This document shows, one piece after another, positions 33,032 through 45,659 of a DNA stretch of 64,000 nt. Position 1 is the stretch's first letter. Each line of letters begins with the position of its first letter. The stretch spans positions 62,001 through 126,000 of the forward strand of contig NZ_AFJI01000081.1 in assembly GCF_000264785.1 (NCBI RefSeq), written 5' to 3'. The notes under the pieces are model-generated. The model was not told the DNA's origin. It saw only the letters and a program-made list of their open reading frames with translations, and did not search any database. The translations under genes were made by a program, and so were the position numbers. Source of the DNA: Edwardsiella ictaluri ATCC 33202. GTDB lineage: Bacteria; Pseudomonadota; Gammaproteobacteria; Enterobacterales; Enterobacteriaceae.

Positions 33032-33490
33032 ATGTTTCGAGGCGCAACAAACATCAATCTCGACAGTAAGGGACGTCTGGCGGTGCCTATCCGCTACCGG
33101 GACTTATTGATTGAGGAAGCGCAAGGTCACATGGTATGTACCATCGATCTCCATCACCCCTGTCTGCTGCTTTATCCTCTGTCACAGTGGGAAGTGATCG
33201 AACAGAAGTTATCCCGTCTGTCGAGTATGAATCCTGCCGAACGTCGGGTTCAGCGTCTGCTGCTGGGTCATGCCAGCGAATGTCAGATGGACGGTGCAGG
33301 ACGCCTGCTGATTACTGCAACGCTGCGGCAGCATGCGGGGCTCCATAAACAAGTGATGCTGGTGGGCCAGTTCAATAAGTTTGAACTGTGGGATGAAGAG
33401 ACCTGGTATCAACAGGTCAGGGAAGATATTGAGGCTGAACAGTCCGCAACGGAGATCCCCTCCGAGCGTTTACAGGATTTGTCGTTATAG
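33032..33490 (+). CDS. mraZ: MraZ, transcriptional regulator of the dcw cluster
   Basis: A 152-residue protein of the AbrB-like MraZ family, the same length as E. coli. It contains two copies of the DxxxR DNA-binding element: DSKGR near residues 11-15 and DGAGR near residues 87-91. It forms a ring that binds the GTGGG repeats at its own promoter and represses the division and wall genes. The ATG follows AAGGAG. It is the first gene of the cluster, 2 bases before rsmH. Confidence 0.97.
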
Positions 33491-33492
33491 TC

Positions 33493-34434
33493 ATGTCTGA
33501 AAATTTTCAACACAAAACCGTGTTGCTTGATGAGGCGGTAGCAGGCCTTAATCTGCGCAGTGACGGTATTTACATTGATGGCACCTTTGGTCGCGGTGGT
33601 CATTCCCGTCTCATTCTCTCCCAGTTGGGAGCGGAGGGACGCCTTATTGCCATCGATCGCGATCCGCAGGCCATTGCTGCCGCCGCGCAGATTGACGATC
33701 CGCGCTTCTCCATCATCCATGGGCCGTTTTCGGCGCTGGCAGACTATGTGCAAGAGATGGGGCTGAGCAGCAGGATTGATGGCATATTGCTCGATCTGGG
33801 CGTCTCTTCGCCCCAGCTCGACGATCCCGAGCGGGGGTTTTCTTTTATGCGTGATGGGCCGCTGGATATGCGTATGGACCCGTCACGCGGTCTCTCTGCC
33901 GCACAGTGGCTGATGCAGGCAGAAGAGGATGATATCGCCTGGGTGCTGAAGACCTTCGGTGAGGAGCGCTTCGCCAAGCGTATCGCCCGCGCCATCGTGG
34001 AGCGAAACCGCACGGAGCCACTGAGCCGTACCCGTGAGTTGGCAGCATTGATTAGCGATGCCAGCCCGTTTAAAGAAAAACATAAGCATCCGGCAACACG
34101 CAGTTTTCAGGCCATTCGCATTTACATCAACAGCGAACTGGATGAGATTGAGCGAGCGCTGGAGGGCGCGCTGGTCGCGCTGGCGCCTCAGGGACGCCTG
34201 TCGGTGATCAGCTTCCATTCGCTGGAGGATCGCTTGGTTAAACGCTTTATTCGCCAGTACAGCCGTGGACCTCAGGTGCCCAAAGGGCTGCCGCTGACGG
34301 AGGCGCAACTGCAGGCGCAGGGTGGTCCACAGTTGAAGGCGTTGGGGAAACGGATGCCGGGTGAGCGCGAGGTGGTCGATAACCCCCGGGCGCGTAGCTC
34401 GGTGCTGCGGGTGGCGGAAAGGATCGCGAGATGA
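33493..34434 (+). CDS. rsmH: RsmH, 16S rRNA m4C1402 methyltransferase
   Basis: A 313-residue SAM-dependent methyltransferase, the same length as E. coli. It methylates N4 of C1402 in 16S rRNA, near the ribosomal P site. Conserved blocks are [21 protein letters not shown] near the start, [29 protein letters not shown] and [13 protein letters not shown] near the end. Its stop overlaps the ftsL start as ATGA. Confidence 0.97.
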   Translation: MSENFQHKTVLLDEAVAGLNLRSDGIYIDGTFGRGGHSRLILSQLGAEGRLIAIDRDPQAIAAAAQIDDPRFSIIHGPFSALADYVQEMGLSSRIDGILLDLGVSSPQLDDPERGFSFMRDGPLDMRMDPSRGLSAAQWLMQAEEDDIAWVLKTFGEERFAKRIARAIVERNRTEPLSRTRELAALISDASPFKEKHKHPATRSFQAIRIYINSELDEIERALEGALVALAPQGRLSVISFHSLEDRLVKRFIRQYSRGPQVPKGLPLTEAQLQAQGGPQLKALGKRMPGEREVVDNPRARSSVLRVAERIAR

Positions 34435-34751
34435 TTGGCAATGAGCGCCATTCGCTGATTTCCATCATCGGTGGCGATCTGCTGCGTCATGGTAAATTGC
34501 CGGTGCTGCTGTTTATCGCCGTGTTGATCTCCGCGCTGTTGGTGACGACGACGACCCATAAAACGCGTCTGCTGACTGCAGCGCGCGAACAGCTGGTTTT
34601 GGAGCGGGATGCACTGGATATCGAGTGGCGTAACCTGATTCTGGAGGAGAATGCGCTGGGCGATCACAGTCGCGTTGAGCGCATTGCGACGGAAAAACTA
34701 CAGATGCAGCACGTGGATCCCTCTCAGGAAAATATTGTGGTCCAACAGTAA
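34431..34751 (+). CDS. ftsL: FtsL, division protein of the FtsQLB complex
   Basis: A 106-residue bitopic membrane protein; E. coli FtsL is 121. It has a short cytoplasmic start, a hydrophobic segment ([18 protein letters not shown]) and a periplasmic coiled coil with the leucine-rich region. The C-terminus from [20 protein letters not shown] to [11 protein letters not shown] is the same as E. coli. FtsL with FtsB and FtsQ activates FtsWI. The shorter cytoplasmic tail follows from the start that overlaps rsmH; no better upstream start is visible. Confidence 0.95.
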   Translation: MIGNERHSLISIIGGDLLRHGKLPVLLFIAVLISALLVTTTTHKTRLLTAAREQLVLERDALDIEWRNLILEENALGDHSRVERIATEKLQMQHVDPSQENIVVQQ

Positions 34752-34789
34752 GATAATTGACCGATGACGGGCAGGTAATCAAGGAATCA

Positions 34790-36553
34790 ATGAAAGCAGT
34801 GCGATCTGGGAAGATACGGCGTCAAGAAGAACAGGCCAGCTTTGTTAGCTGGCGTTTTGCGTTGTTGTGCGGCTGTATCTTATTGGCGCTGCTTGGGTTG
34901 CTGGCACGCGCCGCCTACCTGCAGGTGATCAGCCCCGAACACTTGGTGCGGGAGGGAGATGCCCGCTCCCTGCGTACGCAATCGATCCCGACCGCGCGCG
35001 GTATGATCAGGGATCGTGCCGGGCGCCCTCTGGCGGTCAGCGTGCCGGTGAATGCAATCTGGGCCGACCCGAAAGAGGTGAATGAGCACGGCGGCATCAC
35101 GCTGGACACGCGCTGGCAGGCGCTGGCCGATGCATTGGAAATCCCGTTGGATAAAATGGCCGCGCGGATTAACACAAACCCCCGCGGGCGCTTTGTCTAC
35201 CTAGCTCGCCAGGTGAATCCGGCGATGGGCGAGTACATTCACAAGCTTCGCCTGCCAGGGATCTACCTGAAGCAAGAGTCGCGTCGTTACTATCCTGCAG
35301 GGCAAGTGACCGCTCACATTATCGGTGTGACCAATATCGATGGCCAGGGGATTGAAGGGGTTGAAAAGAGCTTCGATCGCTGGTTGACCGGGCAACCCGG
35401 GGAGCGCACCGTGCGCAAGGATCGCTTTGGCCGGGTCATCGAGGATATCTCCTCGGTCGATAGCCTGGCTGCTCACAACCTGTCGCTGAGCATCGATGAG
35501 CGTCTGCAGGCGTTGGTATATCGTGAGCTGACCAATGCGGTGGCATTCAACAAGGCCGAGTCAGGTACCGCGGTGTTAGTGGATGTTAATACCGGGGAAG
35601 TGCTGGCAATGGCCAATAGCCCCTCCTATAACCCGAACAATCTTACCGACACGCCTCAGGAGGCGATGCGTAACCGCGCTATCACCGATATCTTTGAGCC
35701 GGGATCGACCGTGAAGCCCATGGTGGTGATGACAGCCCTACAGCGCGGCATCGTGCGGGAGAGCAGCGTGCTGAATACGCTGCCTTACTATGTCAACGGG
35801 CATGAGATTAAGGATGTGGCACGCTACGCCGAGCTGTCCATTACCGGTATTTTACAGAAGTCGAGTAACGTCGGTGTTTCCAAGCTGGCGTTAGCGATGC
35901 CGTCCTCGGCGCTGGTGGAGACTTACTCCGGCTTCGGGTTCGGAAGACCGACCAATTTGGGGCTGGTCGGGGAAAGCAGTGGCATATATCCAAAAAAACA
36001 ACGGTGGTCCGACATTGAGAGGGCCACCTTCTCTTTCGGATATGGGCTAATGGTAACGCCGTTACAGTTAGCTCGTGTCTATGCAACCATCGGCAGCATG
36101 GGGATTTATCGCCCACTGTCGATTACCAAGGTGGATCCGCCGGTGTCCGGCGAGCGGGTGTTCCCGGTTGCGCTGGTACGTAGTGTGGTGCACATGATGG
36201 AAAGCGTGGCGCTGCCCGGAGGTGGCGGTGTCAAAGCGGCAGTAAAAGGTTACCGGGTCGCCGTTAAGACCGGTACGGCCAAGAAGGTTGGGCCTGACGG
36301 GCGCTATGTGAATAAATATATCGCCTACACAGCCGGTATTGCGCCGGCCAGCAATCCCCGGTTTGCCCTGGTTGTGGTGATTAACGATCCACAGGCGGGG
36401 AAATATTACGGTGGTGCGGTATCTGCACCGGTCTTTGGCGCCATCATGGGCGGCGTACTGCGCACCATGAACGTTGAACCGGATGCGTTGCCCACGGGTG
36501 ATAAGAGCGAATTGGTGAACAACAAAAAAGAGGGTTCAGGTGGCAGATCGTAA
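34790..36553 (+). CDS. ftsI: FtsI (PBP3), septal peptidoglycan transpeptidase
   Basis: A 587-residue class B penicillin-binding protein (E. coli 588). It crosslinks septal peptidoglycan together with FtsW. A transmembrane anchor lies near residues 24-43 ([19 protein letters not shown]), then a pedestal domain, then the transpeptidase. Active-site motifs are STVK in [15 protein letters not shown] in [10 protein letters not shown] and KTGT in [12 protein letters not shown]. The ATG at 34790 ([15 protein letters not shown]) with AAGGAA upstream is preferred to a start 11 codons earlier. The C-terminus [12 protein letters not shown] overlaps murE by 14 bases and ends in the VNN/GGRS processing region typical of E. 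coli. Confidence 0.96.
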   Translation: MKAVRSGKIRRQEEQASFVSWRFALLCGCILLALLGLLARAAYLQVISPEHLVREGDARSLRTQSIPTARGMIRDRAGRPLAVSVPVNAIWADPKEVNEHGGITLDTRWQALADALEIPLDKMAARINTNPRGRFVYLARQVNPAMGEYIHKLRLPGIYLKQESRRYYPAGQVTAHIIGVTNIDGQGIEGVEKSFDRWLTGQPGERTVRKDRFGRVIEDISSVDSLAAHNLSLSIDERLQALVYRELTNAVAFNKAESGTAVLVDVNTGEVLAMANSPSYNPNNLTDTPQEAMRNRAITDIFEPGSTVKPMVVMTALQRGIVRESSVLNTLPYYVNGHEIKDVARYAELSITGILQKSSNVGVSKLALAMPSSALVETYSGFGFGRPTNLGLVGESSGIYPKKQRWSDIERATFSFGYGLMVTPLQLARVYATIGSMGIYRPLSITKVDPPVSGERVFPVALVRSVVHMMESVALPGGGGVKAAVKGYRVAVKTGTAKKVGPDGRYVNKYIAYTAGIAPASNPRFALVVVINDPQAGKYYGGAVSAPVFGAIMGGVLRTMNVEPDALPTGDKSELVNNKKEGSGGRS

Positions 36554-38027
36554 TTTGCGCGCGCTTTTGGCTCCTTGGGTTACACAGGCCCCGGAGCGCG
36601 CTTTGCGGGACATGACTTTGGACAGCCGCGTGGCGGCTGCAGGCGATCTGTTTGTGGCCGTTGTCGGCCATGCGGCGGATGGACGCCGTTTTATTCCGCA
36701 GGCCATTGCGCAGGGCGTTGCCGCCGTTATCGCTGAGGCTGAGGGCGAGGCCGAAGATGGCAGCGTACGCGAGCTGCACGGCGTTCCGGTAGTGTATCTC
36801 AACCGTCTCAACGAGCGTCTTTCTGCGCTGGCAGGGCGTTTCTACGGTCAACCGGGTGCCGATCTGCGTCTGGTGGGTGTGACCGGCACTAACGGTAAAA
36901 CGACGACCACCCAGCTGTTGGCACAGTGGGCGCAGCTGTTGGGTGAAACCGGCGCCGTGATGGGGACTGTCGGCAATGGCCTGCTGGGGCATGTTTATCC
37001 CAGTGAGAACACCACAGGATCAGCTGTCGACGTACAGCACATGCTGCGCACGCTGGCCGATGACGGCGCAACGCTGGTAGCGATGGAGGTCTCCTCCCAT
37101 GGTCTGGTGCAAAACCGGGTGCTGGCGCTGCCGTTTGCCGCGTCGGCCTTTACCAACCTGAGCCGCGATCACCTGGATTACCACGGTGATATGGAGCACT
37201 ACGCACAGGCGAAGTGGCGCCTGTTCTCGACCCATCACAGCGGTGAGAAGATCGTCAATGCTGATGATGAGATGGGGCTCCTCTGGCTGGATAAGCTACC
37301 GGATGCGGTGGCGGTGACTGTCACCGGTGTACTGCCCGAAGGTTGGGCGGGCCGCTGGCTGGCCGCGTGCTCGGTGGCGTATCACGACGGCGGCGCGACG
37401 ATTGCGTTCGACTCCAGCTGGGGAGAGGGTACGCTGAACAGTCGCCTGATGGGCGAGTTTAACGTGAGTAATCTGCTGGTTGCGCTGGCGACACTGCTGG
37501 CGCTCGGCTATCCGCTGGCGGCGCTGTGCGCTGCGTCTGTCCAGCTGCAGCCGGTCTGTGGGCGAATGGAGGTGTTTCAGGCGCCCGCTAAGCCTACGGT
37601 GGTTGTCGACTATGCCCATACGCCGGATGCGTTGGAAAAAGCGCTGCTGGCTGCGCGTTTGCATTGCCAGGGGCAGCTGTGGTGCCTATTTGGCTGCGGC
37701 GGGGATCGCGATACGGGCAAACGTCCGCTGATGGGGGCGATTGCCGAACAGTATGCCGACCGGGTAGTGGTGACAGACGATAACCCGCGCAGTGAAGAGC
37801 CGCGGGCGATCATCAATGAAATTCTCAGCGGTATGCTGGATCCGGGGTTGGCGATGGCCATCCCCGGGCGTGCAGAGGCGGTGACCGCCGCCGTGATGCA
37901 GGCGGCCCCGCAGGATGTGATCTTGGTGGCCGGTAAGGGGCATGAGGATTATCAGCTGGTCGGCAACCGCCGTCTGGACTATTCCGATCGGGTGACGGTA
38001 GCCCGTCTGCTGGGGGTGGTAGCATGA
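36540..38027 (+). CDS. murE: MurE, UDP-MurNAc-tripeptide synthetase (meso-DAP adding)
   Basis: A 495-residue Mur ligase, equal in length to E. coli MurE. It adds meso-diaminopimelate to UDP-MurNAc-L-Ala-D-Glu in the cytoplasm. The ATP loop is [18 protein letters not shown]. The DAP-specificity motif DNPR is present in [13 protein letters not shown]. Central motifs include [13 protein letters not shown] and YHGDMEHY. It starts with GTG inside ftsI, as in E. coli, and its stop overlaps murF as ATGA. Confidence 0.97.
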   Translation: MADRNLRALLAPWVTQAPERALRDMTLDSRVAAAGDLFVAVVGHAADGRRFIPQAIAQGVAAVIAEAEGEAEDGSVRELHGVPVVYLNRLNERLSALAGRFYGQPGADLRLVGVTGTNGKTTTTQLLAQWAQLLGETGAVMGTVGNGLLGHVYPSENTTGSAVDVQHMLRTLADDGATLVAMEVSSHGLVQNRVLALPFAASAFTNLSRDHLDYHGDMEHYAQAKWRLFSTHHSGEKIVNADDEMGLLWLDKLPDAVAVTVTGVLPEGWAGRWLAACSVAYHDGGATIAFDSSWGEGTLNSRLMGEFNVSNLLVALATLLALGYPLAALCAASVQLQPVCGRMEVFQAPAKPTVVVDYAHTPDALEKALLAARLHCQGQLWCLFGCGGDRDTGKRPLMGAIAEQYADRVVVTDDNPRSEEPRAIINEILSGMLDPGLAMAIPGRAEAVTAAVMQAAPQDVILVAGKGHEDYQLVGNRRLDYSDRVTVARLLGVVA

Positions 38028-39400
38028 TCGCCACGACGCTGCAGACCCTCGCCGATGCCATCGGCGCGACGCTTATTGGTGCTGATGGCCCAGTGACGGC
38101 GGTGACAACCGATACCCGTAAGCTAACGCCGGGGTGCCTGTTTGTCGCGCTGCAGGGCGAGAGCTTTGACGGACATGACTTTGCCGCCCAGGCGCTGGAA
38201 GGGGGCGCCGGCGCGTTGCTGGTTAACCGCCGTCTGGCGCTGGATGTACCGCAGCTGTTGGTAGCGGACACCCGTTTGGCGCTGGGACAGCTGGGTGCAT
38301 GGGTGCGTCGTCAGGTTCCGGCTCGGGTGGTGGCGCTGACCGGATCGTCGGGCAAAACCTCGGTAAAAGAGATGAGTGCGGCGATCCTCGGCCTGTGTGG
38401 CAACGTGCTGTACACCGCCGGTAACCTGAATAATGACATCGGCGTGCCGCTGACCCTGCTGCGCCTTGAGCCGCAGCATGACTTTGCGGTGATCGAGCTG
38501 GGTGCCAATCACGTCGGAGAAATCGCCTATAGCGTGGCGCTGACGCGTCCGCACAGCGCGCTGGTCAATAATCTGGCGGCGGCGCACCTGGAAGGGTTTG
38601 GCTCATTGTCCGGGGTCGCCCGGGCCAAAGGTGAGATTTTTGCCGGTCTGCCGCCGCAGGGAACGGCGATCGTGAATGTCGACAGTAACGATTGGGAAAG
38701 CTGGCAACATGCGCTGACAGAGCAGCGCGTGTGGCGTTTTTCCCCGCAGGCGGGCGCTGGCGTAGACTTCTACGCCAGCGCCGTGCGCAGCGATGCGGCG
38801 GGAACCCACTTTACTCTGCATACCCCCGTGGGACAGTGTAATGTGCTGCTGCCGCTGCCCGGCCGCCATAACATCGCCAATGCCCTGGCGGCCGCGGCGC
38901 TGACTATGTCAGTGGGTGCTTCGCTGACGCAGGTACAGCAAGGACTGGCCGGGCTGCAGGCGGTGCCGGGGCGGCTGTTTCCCATCCGTCTGGGCGAACA
39001 ACAGCTGCTGCTGGATGACAGCTATAACGCCAACGTCGGTTCAATGAGTGCTGCCGCAGAGGTTCTGGGCAATATGCCGGGTTACCGGGTGATGGTAGTC
39101 GGCGATATGGCCGAATTGGGTACAGAGGCCGAAGCCTGCCACCGTCGCGTCGGTCAGGCGGCCCGCGCGGCGGGGATCGATAAGGTGTTGAGCGTCGGCG
39201 GACTAAGTCGGCTGATCGGCGAGGTCAGTGGTTGTGGCGAACATTTCATGGATAAGGAAGCGCTGCTTGAGCGCTTGAGGCATCTGTTATGCGAGCATGC
39301 GGCAATCACCATTCTAGTAAAAGGCTCACGTAGTGCCGCAATGGAGCAGGTAGTACGAGGCGTATCTGTGCAGGAAATGCAGGAGAATCAATCATGTTAG
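38024..39400 (+). CDS. murF: MurF, D-Ala-D-Ala adding ligase
   Basis: A 458-residue Mur ligase (E. coli 452) that joins D-Ala-D-Ala to UDP-MurNAc-tripeptide. The ATP loop is [19 protein letters not shown]. Further conserved blocks are [43 protein letters not shown] and [14 protein letters not shown]. It overlaps murE by 4 bases and mraY by 7. The dipeptide it uses must come from a Ddl enzyme, which matters given the state of ddlB nearby. Confidence 0.97.
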   Translation: MIATTLQTLADAIGATLIGADGPVTAVTTDTRKLTPGCLFVALQGESFDGHDFAAQALEGGAGALLVNRRLALDVPQLLVADTRLALGQLGAWVRRQVPARVVALTGSSGKTSVKEMSAAILGLCGNVLYTAGNLNNDIGVPLTLLRLEPQHDFAVIELGANHVGEIAYSVALTRPHSALVNNLAAAHLEGFGSLSGVARAKGEIFAGLPPQGTAIVNVDSNDWESWQHALTEQRVWRFSPQAGAGVDFYASAVRSDAAGTHFTLHTPVGQCNVLLPLPGRHNIANALAAAALTMSVGASLTQVQQGLAGLQAVPGRLFPIRLGEQQLLLDDSYNANVGSMSAAAEVLGNMPGYRVMVVGDMAELGTEAEACHRRVGQAARAAGIDKVLSVGGLSRLIGEVSGCGEHFMDKEALLERLRHLLCEHAAITILVKGSRSAAMEQVVRGVSVQEMQENQSC

Positions 39401-40476
39401 TCTGGCTGGCCGAACATTTGGTCAAATACTTTTCTGGCTTTAACGTCTTCTCCTATCTGACGTTTCGCGCCATCGTCAGTTTGCTGACCGCCCTGTTTAT
39501 CTCACTGTGGATGGGGCCACGCCTGATCGGCTGGCTACAGAAGCTGCAGATTGGTCAGGTGGTGCGTAATGACGGGCCAGAGTCGCACTTTAGCAAGCGC
39601 GGCACACCGACCATGGGCGGTTTGATGATCCTGACATCGATTACCATTTCGGTTCTGATGTGGGCCTATCCCTCTAACCCTTATGTCTGGTGTGTGCTGT
39701 TTGTGCTGCTGGGCTACGGCATCGTGGGTTTTGTCGATGATTACCGTAAGGTGGTGCGCAAGAATACCGATGGACTGATCGCCCGTTGGAAGTATTTCTG
39801 GCAGTCCGTGATCGCGCTGGTGGTGGCTTTCACCATGTACTGCATCGGTAAGGATACGCCAGCCACCCAGCTGGTGGTTCCGTTCTTTAAAGACATCATG
39901 CCGCAGCTGGGGCTGTTGTACATCCTGCTGAGTTATTTCGTTATCGTCGGTACCAGCAATGCGGTCAACCTGACGGATGGCCTGGATGGCCTGGCCATTA
40001 TGCCGACCGTTTTCGTGGCCGCGGGCATGGGACTGGTGGCCTGGGCGACCGGTAATGTCAATTTTGCCGCGTATCTGCATATTCCCTACATTCGTCACGC
40101 CGGTGAACTGGTGATTGTCTGTACTGCTATTGTTGGCGCCGGGTTGGGATTTCTGTGGTTCAACACCTATCCGGCGCAGGTCTTTATGGGGGACGTCGGT
40201 TCCTTGGCGTTGGGCGGTGCGCTGGGCACCATCGCTGTGCTGCTGCGCCAGGAGTTCCTGCTGGTGATCATGGGCGGTGTTTTCGTCATGGAGACCCTGT
40301 CGGTGATCCTGCAGGTGGGCAGTTTTAAGCTGCGCGGCCAGCGTATTTTCCGCATGGCGCCCATCCATCACCACTACGAGCTGAAGGGCTGGCCGGAGCC
40401 GCGTGTCATTGTGCGCTTCTGGATTATTTCGTTGATGCTGGTGCTTATTGGACTGGCAACCTTGAAGGTACGTTAA
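39394..40476 (+). CDS. mraY: MraY, phospho-MurNAc-pentapeptide translocase
   Basis: A 360-residue, roughly ten-pass inner-membrane enzyme that makes lipid I from UDP-MurNAc-pentapeptide and undecaprenyl phosphate. Active-site aspartates are visible in GFVDDYRKV and [13 protein letters not shown], and the loop [15 protein letters not shown] is intact. The C-terminal HHHYE motif is in [12 protein letters not shown]. Length equals E. coli. It sits 1 base before murD. Confidence 0.97.
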   Translation: MLVWLAEHLVKYFSGFNVFSYLTFRAIVSLLTALFISLWMGPRLIGWLQKLQIGQVVRNDGPESHFSKRGTPTMGGLMILTSITISVLMWAYPSNPYVWCVLFVLLGYGIVGFVDDYRKVVRKNTDGLIARWKYFWQSVIALVVAFTMYCIGKDTPATQLVVPFFKDIMPQLGLLYILLSYFVIVGTSNAVNLTDGLDGLAIMPTVFVAAGMGLVAWATGNVNFAAYLHIPYIRHAGELVIVCTAIVGAGLGFLWFNTYPAQVFMGDVGSLALGGALGTIAVLLRQEFLLVIMGGVFVMETLSVILQVGSFKLRGQRIFRMAPIHHHYELKGWPEPRVIVRFWIISLMLVLIGLATLKVR

Positions 40477-40477
40477 T

Positions 40478-41794
40478 ATGGCTGACTATCAGGGGAAGAG
40501 GGTCGTTATCATTGGGCTGGGGCTGACGGGCCTCTCCTGCGTCGATTTCTTTATGGAGCGTGGTGTGGTACCGCGGGTGATTGACACCCGTGCAACGCCA
40601 CCGGGGCTGGATCAGCTGCCGGCGAGCGTCGAACGTCACCTGGGAAGCATTGAACAGTCATGGCTGATGGACGCCGATCTGATCGTTGCCAGTCCTGGCA
40701 TTGCCCTTTCGTCGCCGGCGCTGGATCAAGCGGCACAGGCGGGCGTGGAGATCGTCGGCGATATCGAGCTGTTTTGCCGCGAGGCACAGGTGCCGATCGT
40801 GGCGATCACCGGCTCTAACGGTAAAAGCACCGTGACGACGCTGGTCGGTGAGATGGCCTGTGCCGCAGGTTGGCAGGTCGGTGTTGGTGGCAATATCGGG
40901 GTGCCCGCCCTGTCGCTGCTGAAGCATGAGTGCCGCCTGTATGTCCTGGAGCTCTCCAGCTTTCAGCTGGAGACCACTGCCAGCCTGAGGGCGGCGGCAG
41001 CGACCATCCTGAACGTCAGCGAAGATCACATGAACCGCTACCCGCTGGGACTGCAGCAGTATCGGGCGGCCAAGTTACGCATCTATGAAAACGCCCGGGC
41101 CTGCGTGGTCAACGCGGATGATGCGCTGACCATGCCGATCCACGGCGCCGATACGCGCTGCGTCAGCTTTGGTGTCGACGTGGGCGACTACCATCTCAAC
41201 CGCCAGCAGGGCGAGATCTGGCTGCGGGTTCGCGGTGAAAAGATTTTGAATACCAAAGAGATGCAGCTCACCGGCATCCATAATTACACCAATGCCCTGG
41301 CAGCGCTGGCGTTGGCGGATGCTGTCGGCCTGCCGCGTGCTTCCAGCCTGCGGGCTCTGACGACGTTCCGTGGCCTGGCGCACCGTTTTCAGCTGGTGCT
41401 GGAACACAGCGGTGTACGCTGGATTAACGATTCGAAAGCGACCAACGTGGGAAGCACTGAGGCGGCGTTGAAGGGGCTCCACCTGAACGGTACGCTGCAC
41501 CTGCTGCTGGGCGGTGATGGTAAGGATGCGGACTTTACGCCGCTGCTGCCTTATTTGCGGGGCGATCGTATCCGCCTGTATTGCTTTGGTCGCGACGCCG
41601 GACCACTGATGCTGCTGCGACCTGAGGTTTCACGACGCTTTGATACCATGGAGCAGGCGATGCGTGCTTTGGCGCCGCTGACGCGTGCAGGGGATATGGT
41701 GCTACTTTCACCAGCCTGTGCCAGCTTGGATCAATTTAAAAACTTCGAACAGCGCGGCGATGAGTTTGCCCGCCTGGCGCGGGAGTTCGGCTGA
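40478..41794 (+). CDS. murD: MurD, UDP-MurNAc-L-Ala:D-Glu ligase
   Basis: A 438-residue Mur ligase, the same length as E. coli, that adds D-glutamate. The N-terminal UDP-binding fold begins [17 protein letters not shown]. The ATP loop is [17 protein letters not shown], and the central region includes [14 protein letters not shown]. The C-terminal domain has [17 protein letters not shown]. Its TGA shares an A with the ftsW start. Confidence 0.97.
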   Translation: MADYQGKRVVIIGLGLTGLSCVDFFMERGVVPRVIDTRATPPGLDQLPASVERHLGSIEQSWLMDADLIVASPGIALSSPALDQAAQAGVEIVGDIELFCREAQVPIVAITGSNGKSTVTTLVGEMACAAGWQVGVGGNIGVPALSLLKHECRLYVLELSSFQLETTASLRAAAATILNVSEDHMNRYPLGLQQYRAAKLRIYENARACVVNADDALTMPIHGADTRCVSFGVDVGDYHLNRQQGEIWLRVRGEKILNTKEMQLTGIHNYTNALAALALADAVGLPRASSLRALTTFRGLAHRFQLVLEHSGVRWINDSKATNVGSTEAALKGLHLNGTLHLLLGGDGKDADFTPLLPYLRGDRIRLYCFGRDAGPLMLLRPEVSRRFDTMEQAMRALAPLTRAGDMVLLSPACASLDQFKNFEQRGDEFARLAREFG

Positions 41795-43053
41795 TGCGCT
41801 TGCGTCTCGCACTGCCTCGTCCCCGCCTGCCGCATCTGCGTCTGCCGCGCTTTTCCCTGTCGCTGACGGGAGGTGTGTTGCGCCTGCGCGACTGGGTGAT
41901 GGGTGCAGGCGAAGCCGATAGTACAGGGGTGATTCTGTATGACCGGACGCTGCTGTGGCTGACCTTTGGGCTCGCGGCGATGGGTTTTATCATGGTGACG
42001 TCGGCGTCGATGCCCATCGGCCAGCGCCTGGCCGACGATCCCTTTCTGTTTGCCAAGCGCGATGCGCTTTACCTGGCGCTGGCTTTTGGCCTCGCCATGG
42101 TGACCCTGCGCATTCCTATGGAGTTTTGGCAACGCTGGAGCAATGCAATGCTGCTGCTGTCAGTAGCTATGCTGCTGGTAGTGTTGGTAGTCGGCAGTTC
42201 GGTTAACGGTGCTTCGCGCTGGATCGCGCTGGGACCACTGCGTATTCAGCCTGCGGAGTTCTCTAAGCTGTCGCTGTTTTGCTATCTCGCAAGCTATCTG
42301 GTGCGCAAGGTCGATGAGGTGCGTAATAACTTCTGGGGCTTCTGTAAGCCGATGGGGGTGATGGTGGTGCTGGCGGTGCTACTGCTGGCGCAGCCGGATT
42401 TGGGCACTGTGGTGGTACTGTTTGTGACGACGCTGGGACTACTGTTCCTGGCAGGGGCGAAACTGTGGCAGTTCCTGGCGATCATCTGCTCGGGGATCTT
42501 TGCGGTGATCCTGCTGATTATCGCCGAGCCTTACCGTATGCGACGCGTAACGTCGTTCTGGAATCCGTGGGCCGATCCGTTTGGCAGCGGCTACCAGCTG
42601 ACCCAGTCGCTGATGGCGTTTGGGCGCGGCGAGTTTTGGGGACAGGGGCTGGGAAACTCGGTTCAGAAGCTGGAGTATTTGCCTGAGGCGCATACTGACT
42701 TTATTTTCTCCATCCTCGGCGAGGAGCTGGGCTATTTCGGTGTGGTTCTTACGCTGTTAATGGTATTCTTCGTCGCTTTTCGGGCGATGTCCATCGGGCG
42801 GCGCGCGCTGGAGGCTGATCAGCGTTTTTCCGGTTTTCTGGCCTGTGCCATTGGCGTCTGGTTCAGCTTTCAGGCATTAGTTAACGTCGGTGCGGCGGCC
42901 GGTATGCTGCCGACCAAAGGGCTGACTCTGCCGTTGATAAGCTACGGCGGCTCCAGCCTGCTTATTATGTCTACAGCGCTGGTATTCTTGCTGCGCATTG
43001 ATTATGAAACCCGCCAGGCGAATGCCCAGGCGGTAGTTAAGGGGTCACGATGA
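41794..43053 (+). CDS. ftsW: FtsW, septal peptidoglycan polymerase (SEDS family)
   Basis: A 419-residue SEDS protein with about ten membrane segments (E. coli 414). It polymerises glycan from lipid II at the septum, working with FtsI. The arginine/proline-rich cytoplasmic start is followed by ITLR-like hydrophobic segments. Signature regions are [40 protein letters not shown], and near the end [17 protein letters not shown]. It overlaps murD by 1 base and murG by 4. Confidence 0.96.
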   Translation: MRLRLALPRPRLPHLRLPRFSLSLTGGVLRLRDWVMGAGEADSTGVILYDRTLLWLTFGLAAMGFIMVTSASMPIGQRLADDPFLFAKRDALYLALAFGLAMVTLRIPMEFWQRWSNAMLLLSVAMLLVVLVVGSSVNGASRWIALGPLRIQPAEFSKLSLFCYLASYLVRKVDEVRNNFWGFCKPMGVMVVLAVLLLAQPDLGTVVVLFVTTLGLLFLAGAKLWQFLAIICSGIFAVILLIIAEPYRMRRVTSFWNPWADPFGSGYQLTQSLMAFGRGEFWGQGLGNSVQKLEYLPEAHTDFIFSILGEELGYFGVVLTLLMVFFVAFRAMSIGRRALEADQRFSGFLACAIGVWFSFQALVNVGAAAGMLPTKGLTLPLISYGGSSLLIMSTALVFLLRIDYETRQANAQAVVKGSR

Positions 43054-44129
43054 GCGGTGCGGCTAATCATCAAGGTAACAAACGGCTGATGGTCATGGCC
43101 GGCGGTACCGGAGGACACGTGTTCCCTGGGTTGGCGGTGGCGCACTATCTTCAGGCGCAGGGATGGCAGATCCACTGGCTGGGTACCGCGGATCGCATGG
43201 AGGCGCAGCTGGTTCCACAGCACGGCATTGAGATCGATTTTATCCAGATTTCGGGCCTGCGCGGCAAAGGGATCAAGGTTCTGCTTGGCGCACCGTTTCG
43301 CATTGTGCGAGCGGTGCTGCAGGCTCGTCGAATTATTAAGGCTTATCGTCCCGATGCGGTACTGGGGATGGGGGGCTATGTCTCCGGTCCGGGTGGGCTG
43401 GCCGCCTGGATGTGTGGCGTTCCGGTAGTGCTGCACGAGCAGAATGGGATCGCCGGTTTGACCAACCGCTGGCTGTCCAAGATCGCGAAACGGGTACTGC
43501 AGGCGTTTCCCGGGGCTTTTCCTCATGCACCGGTAGTGGGAAATCCGGTGCGTGAGGATGTGCTGGCGCTGCCGGCGCCTGCGCAGCGTATGGCCGGGCG
43601 CACTGGCCCCGTTCGGGTGCTGGTGGTCGGCGGCAGCCAGGGCGCCCGGATCCTGAACCAGACGCTGCCCGCAGTGGCGGCGCGTCTCGGGGAGCAGGTG
43701 ACCCTGTGGCATCAGACCGGGAAAGGGGCCCAGCCGTCGGTCGAGGCGGAGTATCAGCGCCTGGGGCTGCAGGATCACCAGGTAACCGAGTTTATTGACG
43801 ATATGGCGGCGGCCTATGCCTGGGCCGACGTCGTCGTATGCCGCTCCGGTGCGTTGACGGTCAGTGAGATCGCCGCCGCCGGTTTACCTGCGCTATTTGT
43901 GCCCTTTATGCACAAGGATCGTCAGCAGTACTGGAATGCGGCGGCGCTGGCACGTACCGGTGCCGCCAGAATTATTGAACAGCCCGATTTTAGCGTCGAT
44001 GCGGTGGTGGAGACGCTGGCGGGCTGGGATCGCCCTACGCTGCTATTGATGGCGGAAAAGGCCCGGGCGGCGGCGATCACCGATGCGACCCAGCGGGTCG
44101 CCGAGGCGATCTGCAACGTAGCGCGTTAA
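43050..44129 (+). CDS. murG: MurG, UDP-GlcNAc:lipid I GlcNAc transferase
   Basis: A 359-residue GT-B glycosyltransferase (E. coli 355) on the inner face of the membrane. It adds GlcNAc to lipid I to form lipid II. The first glycine loop is [19 protein letters not shown], the second is [16 protein letters not shown], the third is [16 protein letters not shown]. The donor site has [20 protein letters not shown]. The murC start lies about 50 bases downstream. Confidence 0.97.
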   Translation: MSGAANHQGNKRLMVMAGGTGGHVFPGLAVAHYLQAQGWQIHWLGTADRMEAQLVPQHGIEIDFIQISGLRGKGIKVLLGAPFRIVRAVLQARRIIKAYRPDAVLGMGGYVSGPGGLAAWMCGVPVVLHEQNGIAGLTNRWLSKIAKRVLQAFPGAFPHAPVVGNPVREDVLALPAPAQRMAGRTGPVRVLVVGGSQGARILNQTLPAVAARLGEQVTLWHQTGKGAQPSVEAEYQRLGLQDHQVTEFIDDMAAAYAWADVVVCRSGALTVSEIAAAGLPALFVPFMHKDRQQYWNAAALARTGAARIIEQPDFSVDAVVETLAGWDRPTLLLMAEKARAAAITDATQRVAEAICNVAR

Positions 44130-44177
44130 TATCAACCCGGGTGGGGAGACCGACCCGGACAGTGAAAATGGATTAAA

Positions 44178-45653
44178 GTGAACAAGACAGTGAATACTCA
44201 ACAGCTCGCTAAACTGCGTACCATGGTGCCAGAGATGCGCCGTGTCCGGCACATTCACTTTGTCGGCATCGGCGGCGCTGGCATGGGCGGTATTGCAGAG
44301 GTGTTGGCCAACGAGGGTTATCAGATCAGCGGCTCCGATTTGGCGCCCAACGCGGTGACCCAACAGCTGAGCGAGCTGGGTGCGCAGATCTATTTTAACC
44401 ATCGCCCGGAAAACGTACGCGATGCCAGCGTCGTGGTTGTGTCAACTGCGATCGCTGCCGATAACCCGGAGATTATCGCCGCCCGTGAGGCGCGTATTCC
44501 GGTGATCCGTCGCGCGGAGATGCTGGCGGAGCTGATGCGTTTCCGCCACGGTATCGCCATTGCCGGAACCCATGGCAAGACCACCACTACGGCGATGGTC
44601 TCCAGTATTTATGCAGAGGCCGGGTTGGACCCGACCTTTGTTAACGGCGGTCTGGTGAAAGCGGCCGGCACGCACGCCCGCCTGGGATCCAGCCGCTACT
44701 TAATCGCCGAGGCCGATGAGAGCGATGCCTCGTTCCTGCATCTGCAGCCGATGGTGGCGATCGTTACCAATATCGAAGCCGACCATATGGATACCTATCA
44801 TGGTGACTTCGAAAACTTGAAGCAGACCTTTATTAACTTTCTGCACAACCTGCCGTTCTATGGTCGGGCGGTGTTGTGCATCGACGATCCGGTGATCCGC
44901 GAGCTGCTGCCGCGTGTCGGGCGCCAGGTGACCACCTATGGCTTTAGCCAGGATGCCGATGTCCGTATTGAGGAGTACCGCCAGTGCGGCGCCCAGGGAA
45001 CCTTCTTCCTGTGCCGTCAGGATCGTCCGCGCCTGGCGGTGACCCTGAATGCGCCGGGACGCCACAATGCCCTGAATGCGGCCGCGGCGGCGGCGGTGGC
45101 CAGCGAAGAGGGGATTGACGATGAGGCTATTCTGCGTGCGCTGGATAGGTTCCAGGGCACCGGGCGTCGCTTTGACTTTCTGGGGGAGTTTAGTCTGCAA
45201 CACGTCAACAACAGGCCGGGTAGGGTGATGCTGGTGGATGACTATGGACATCATCCGACGGAGGTTGATGCCACCATCAAGGCTGCCCGCGCCGGTTGGC
45301 CGGATCGCCGCCTAGTGATGGTTTTCCAGCCGCACCGCTTTACCCGTACCCGCGATCTGTATGATGACTTCGCCAATGTACTGTCGCAGGTGGATGTCCT
45401 GCTGATGCTGGATGTGTATCCCGCCGGTGAGCATCCGATCCCTGGTGCAGACAGTCGTTCGCTGTGTCGGAGTATCCGCGGGCGCGGTAAGCTGGATCCG
45501 GTCTTGGTGTCGGATCCGGCGACGTTGGCGCAGACGCTGGCGCAGTTCCTGCAAGAGGGGGATCTGATTCTGACGCAGGGCGCCGGTAATATTGGCCGGG
45601 TGGCGCGGGTGCTGGCGGAGTGCCGCCTGCAGCCGTCCGCGATAACGGAGTAA
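44178..45653 (+). CDS. murC: MurC, UDP-MurNAc:L-Ala ligase
   Basis: A 491-residue Mur ligase that adds L-alanine, the first residue of the stem peptide. Conserved regions are [17 protein letters not shown], the ATP loop [34 protein letters not shown], and [20 protein letters not shown]. Two GTG starts compete. The one at 44178 has GGATT at good spacing; the one at 44193 gives [10 protein letters not shown], which aligns exactly with the E. coli start [10 protein letters not shown] and would make 486 residues. I list the longer one, but the shorter is just as likely. Either way an ATG start is absent. Confidence 0.95.
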   Translation: MNKTVNTQQLAKLRTMVPEMRRVRHIHFVGIGGAGMGGIAEVLANEGYQISGSDLAPNAVTQQLSELGAQIYFNHRPENVRDASVVVVSTAIAADNPEIIAAREARIPVIRRAEMLAELMRFRHGIAIAGTHGKTTTTAMVSSIYAEAGLDPTFVNGGLVKAAGTHARLGSSRYLIAEADESDASFLHLQPMVAIVTNIEADHMDTYHGDFENLKQTFINFLHNLPFYGRAVLCIDDPVIRELLPRVGRQVTTYGFSQDADVRIEEYRQCGAQGTFFLCRQDRPRLAVTLNAPGRHNALNAAAAAAVASEEGIDDEAILRALDRFQGTGRRFDFLGEFSLQHVNNRPGRVMLVDDYGHHPTEVDATIKAARAGWPDRRLVMVFQPHRFTRTRDLYDDFANVLSQVDVLLMLDVYPAGEHPIPGADSRSLCRSIRGRGKLDPVLVSDPATLAQTLAQFLQEGDLILTQGAGNIGRVARVLAECRLQPSAITE

Positions 45654-45659
45654 ACGACG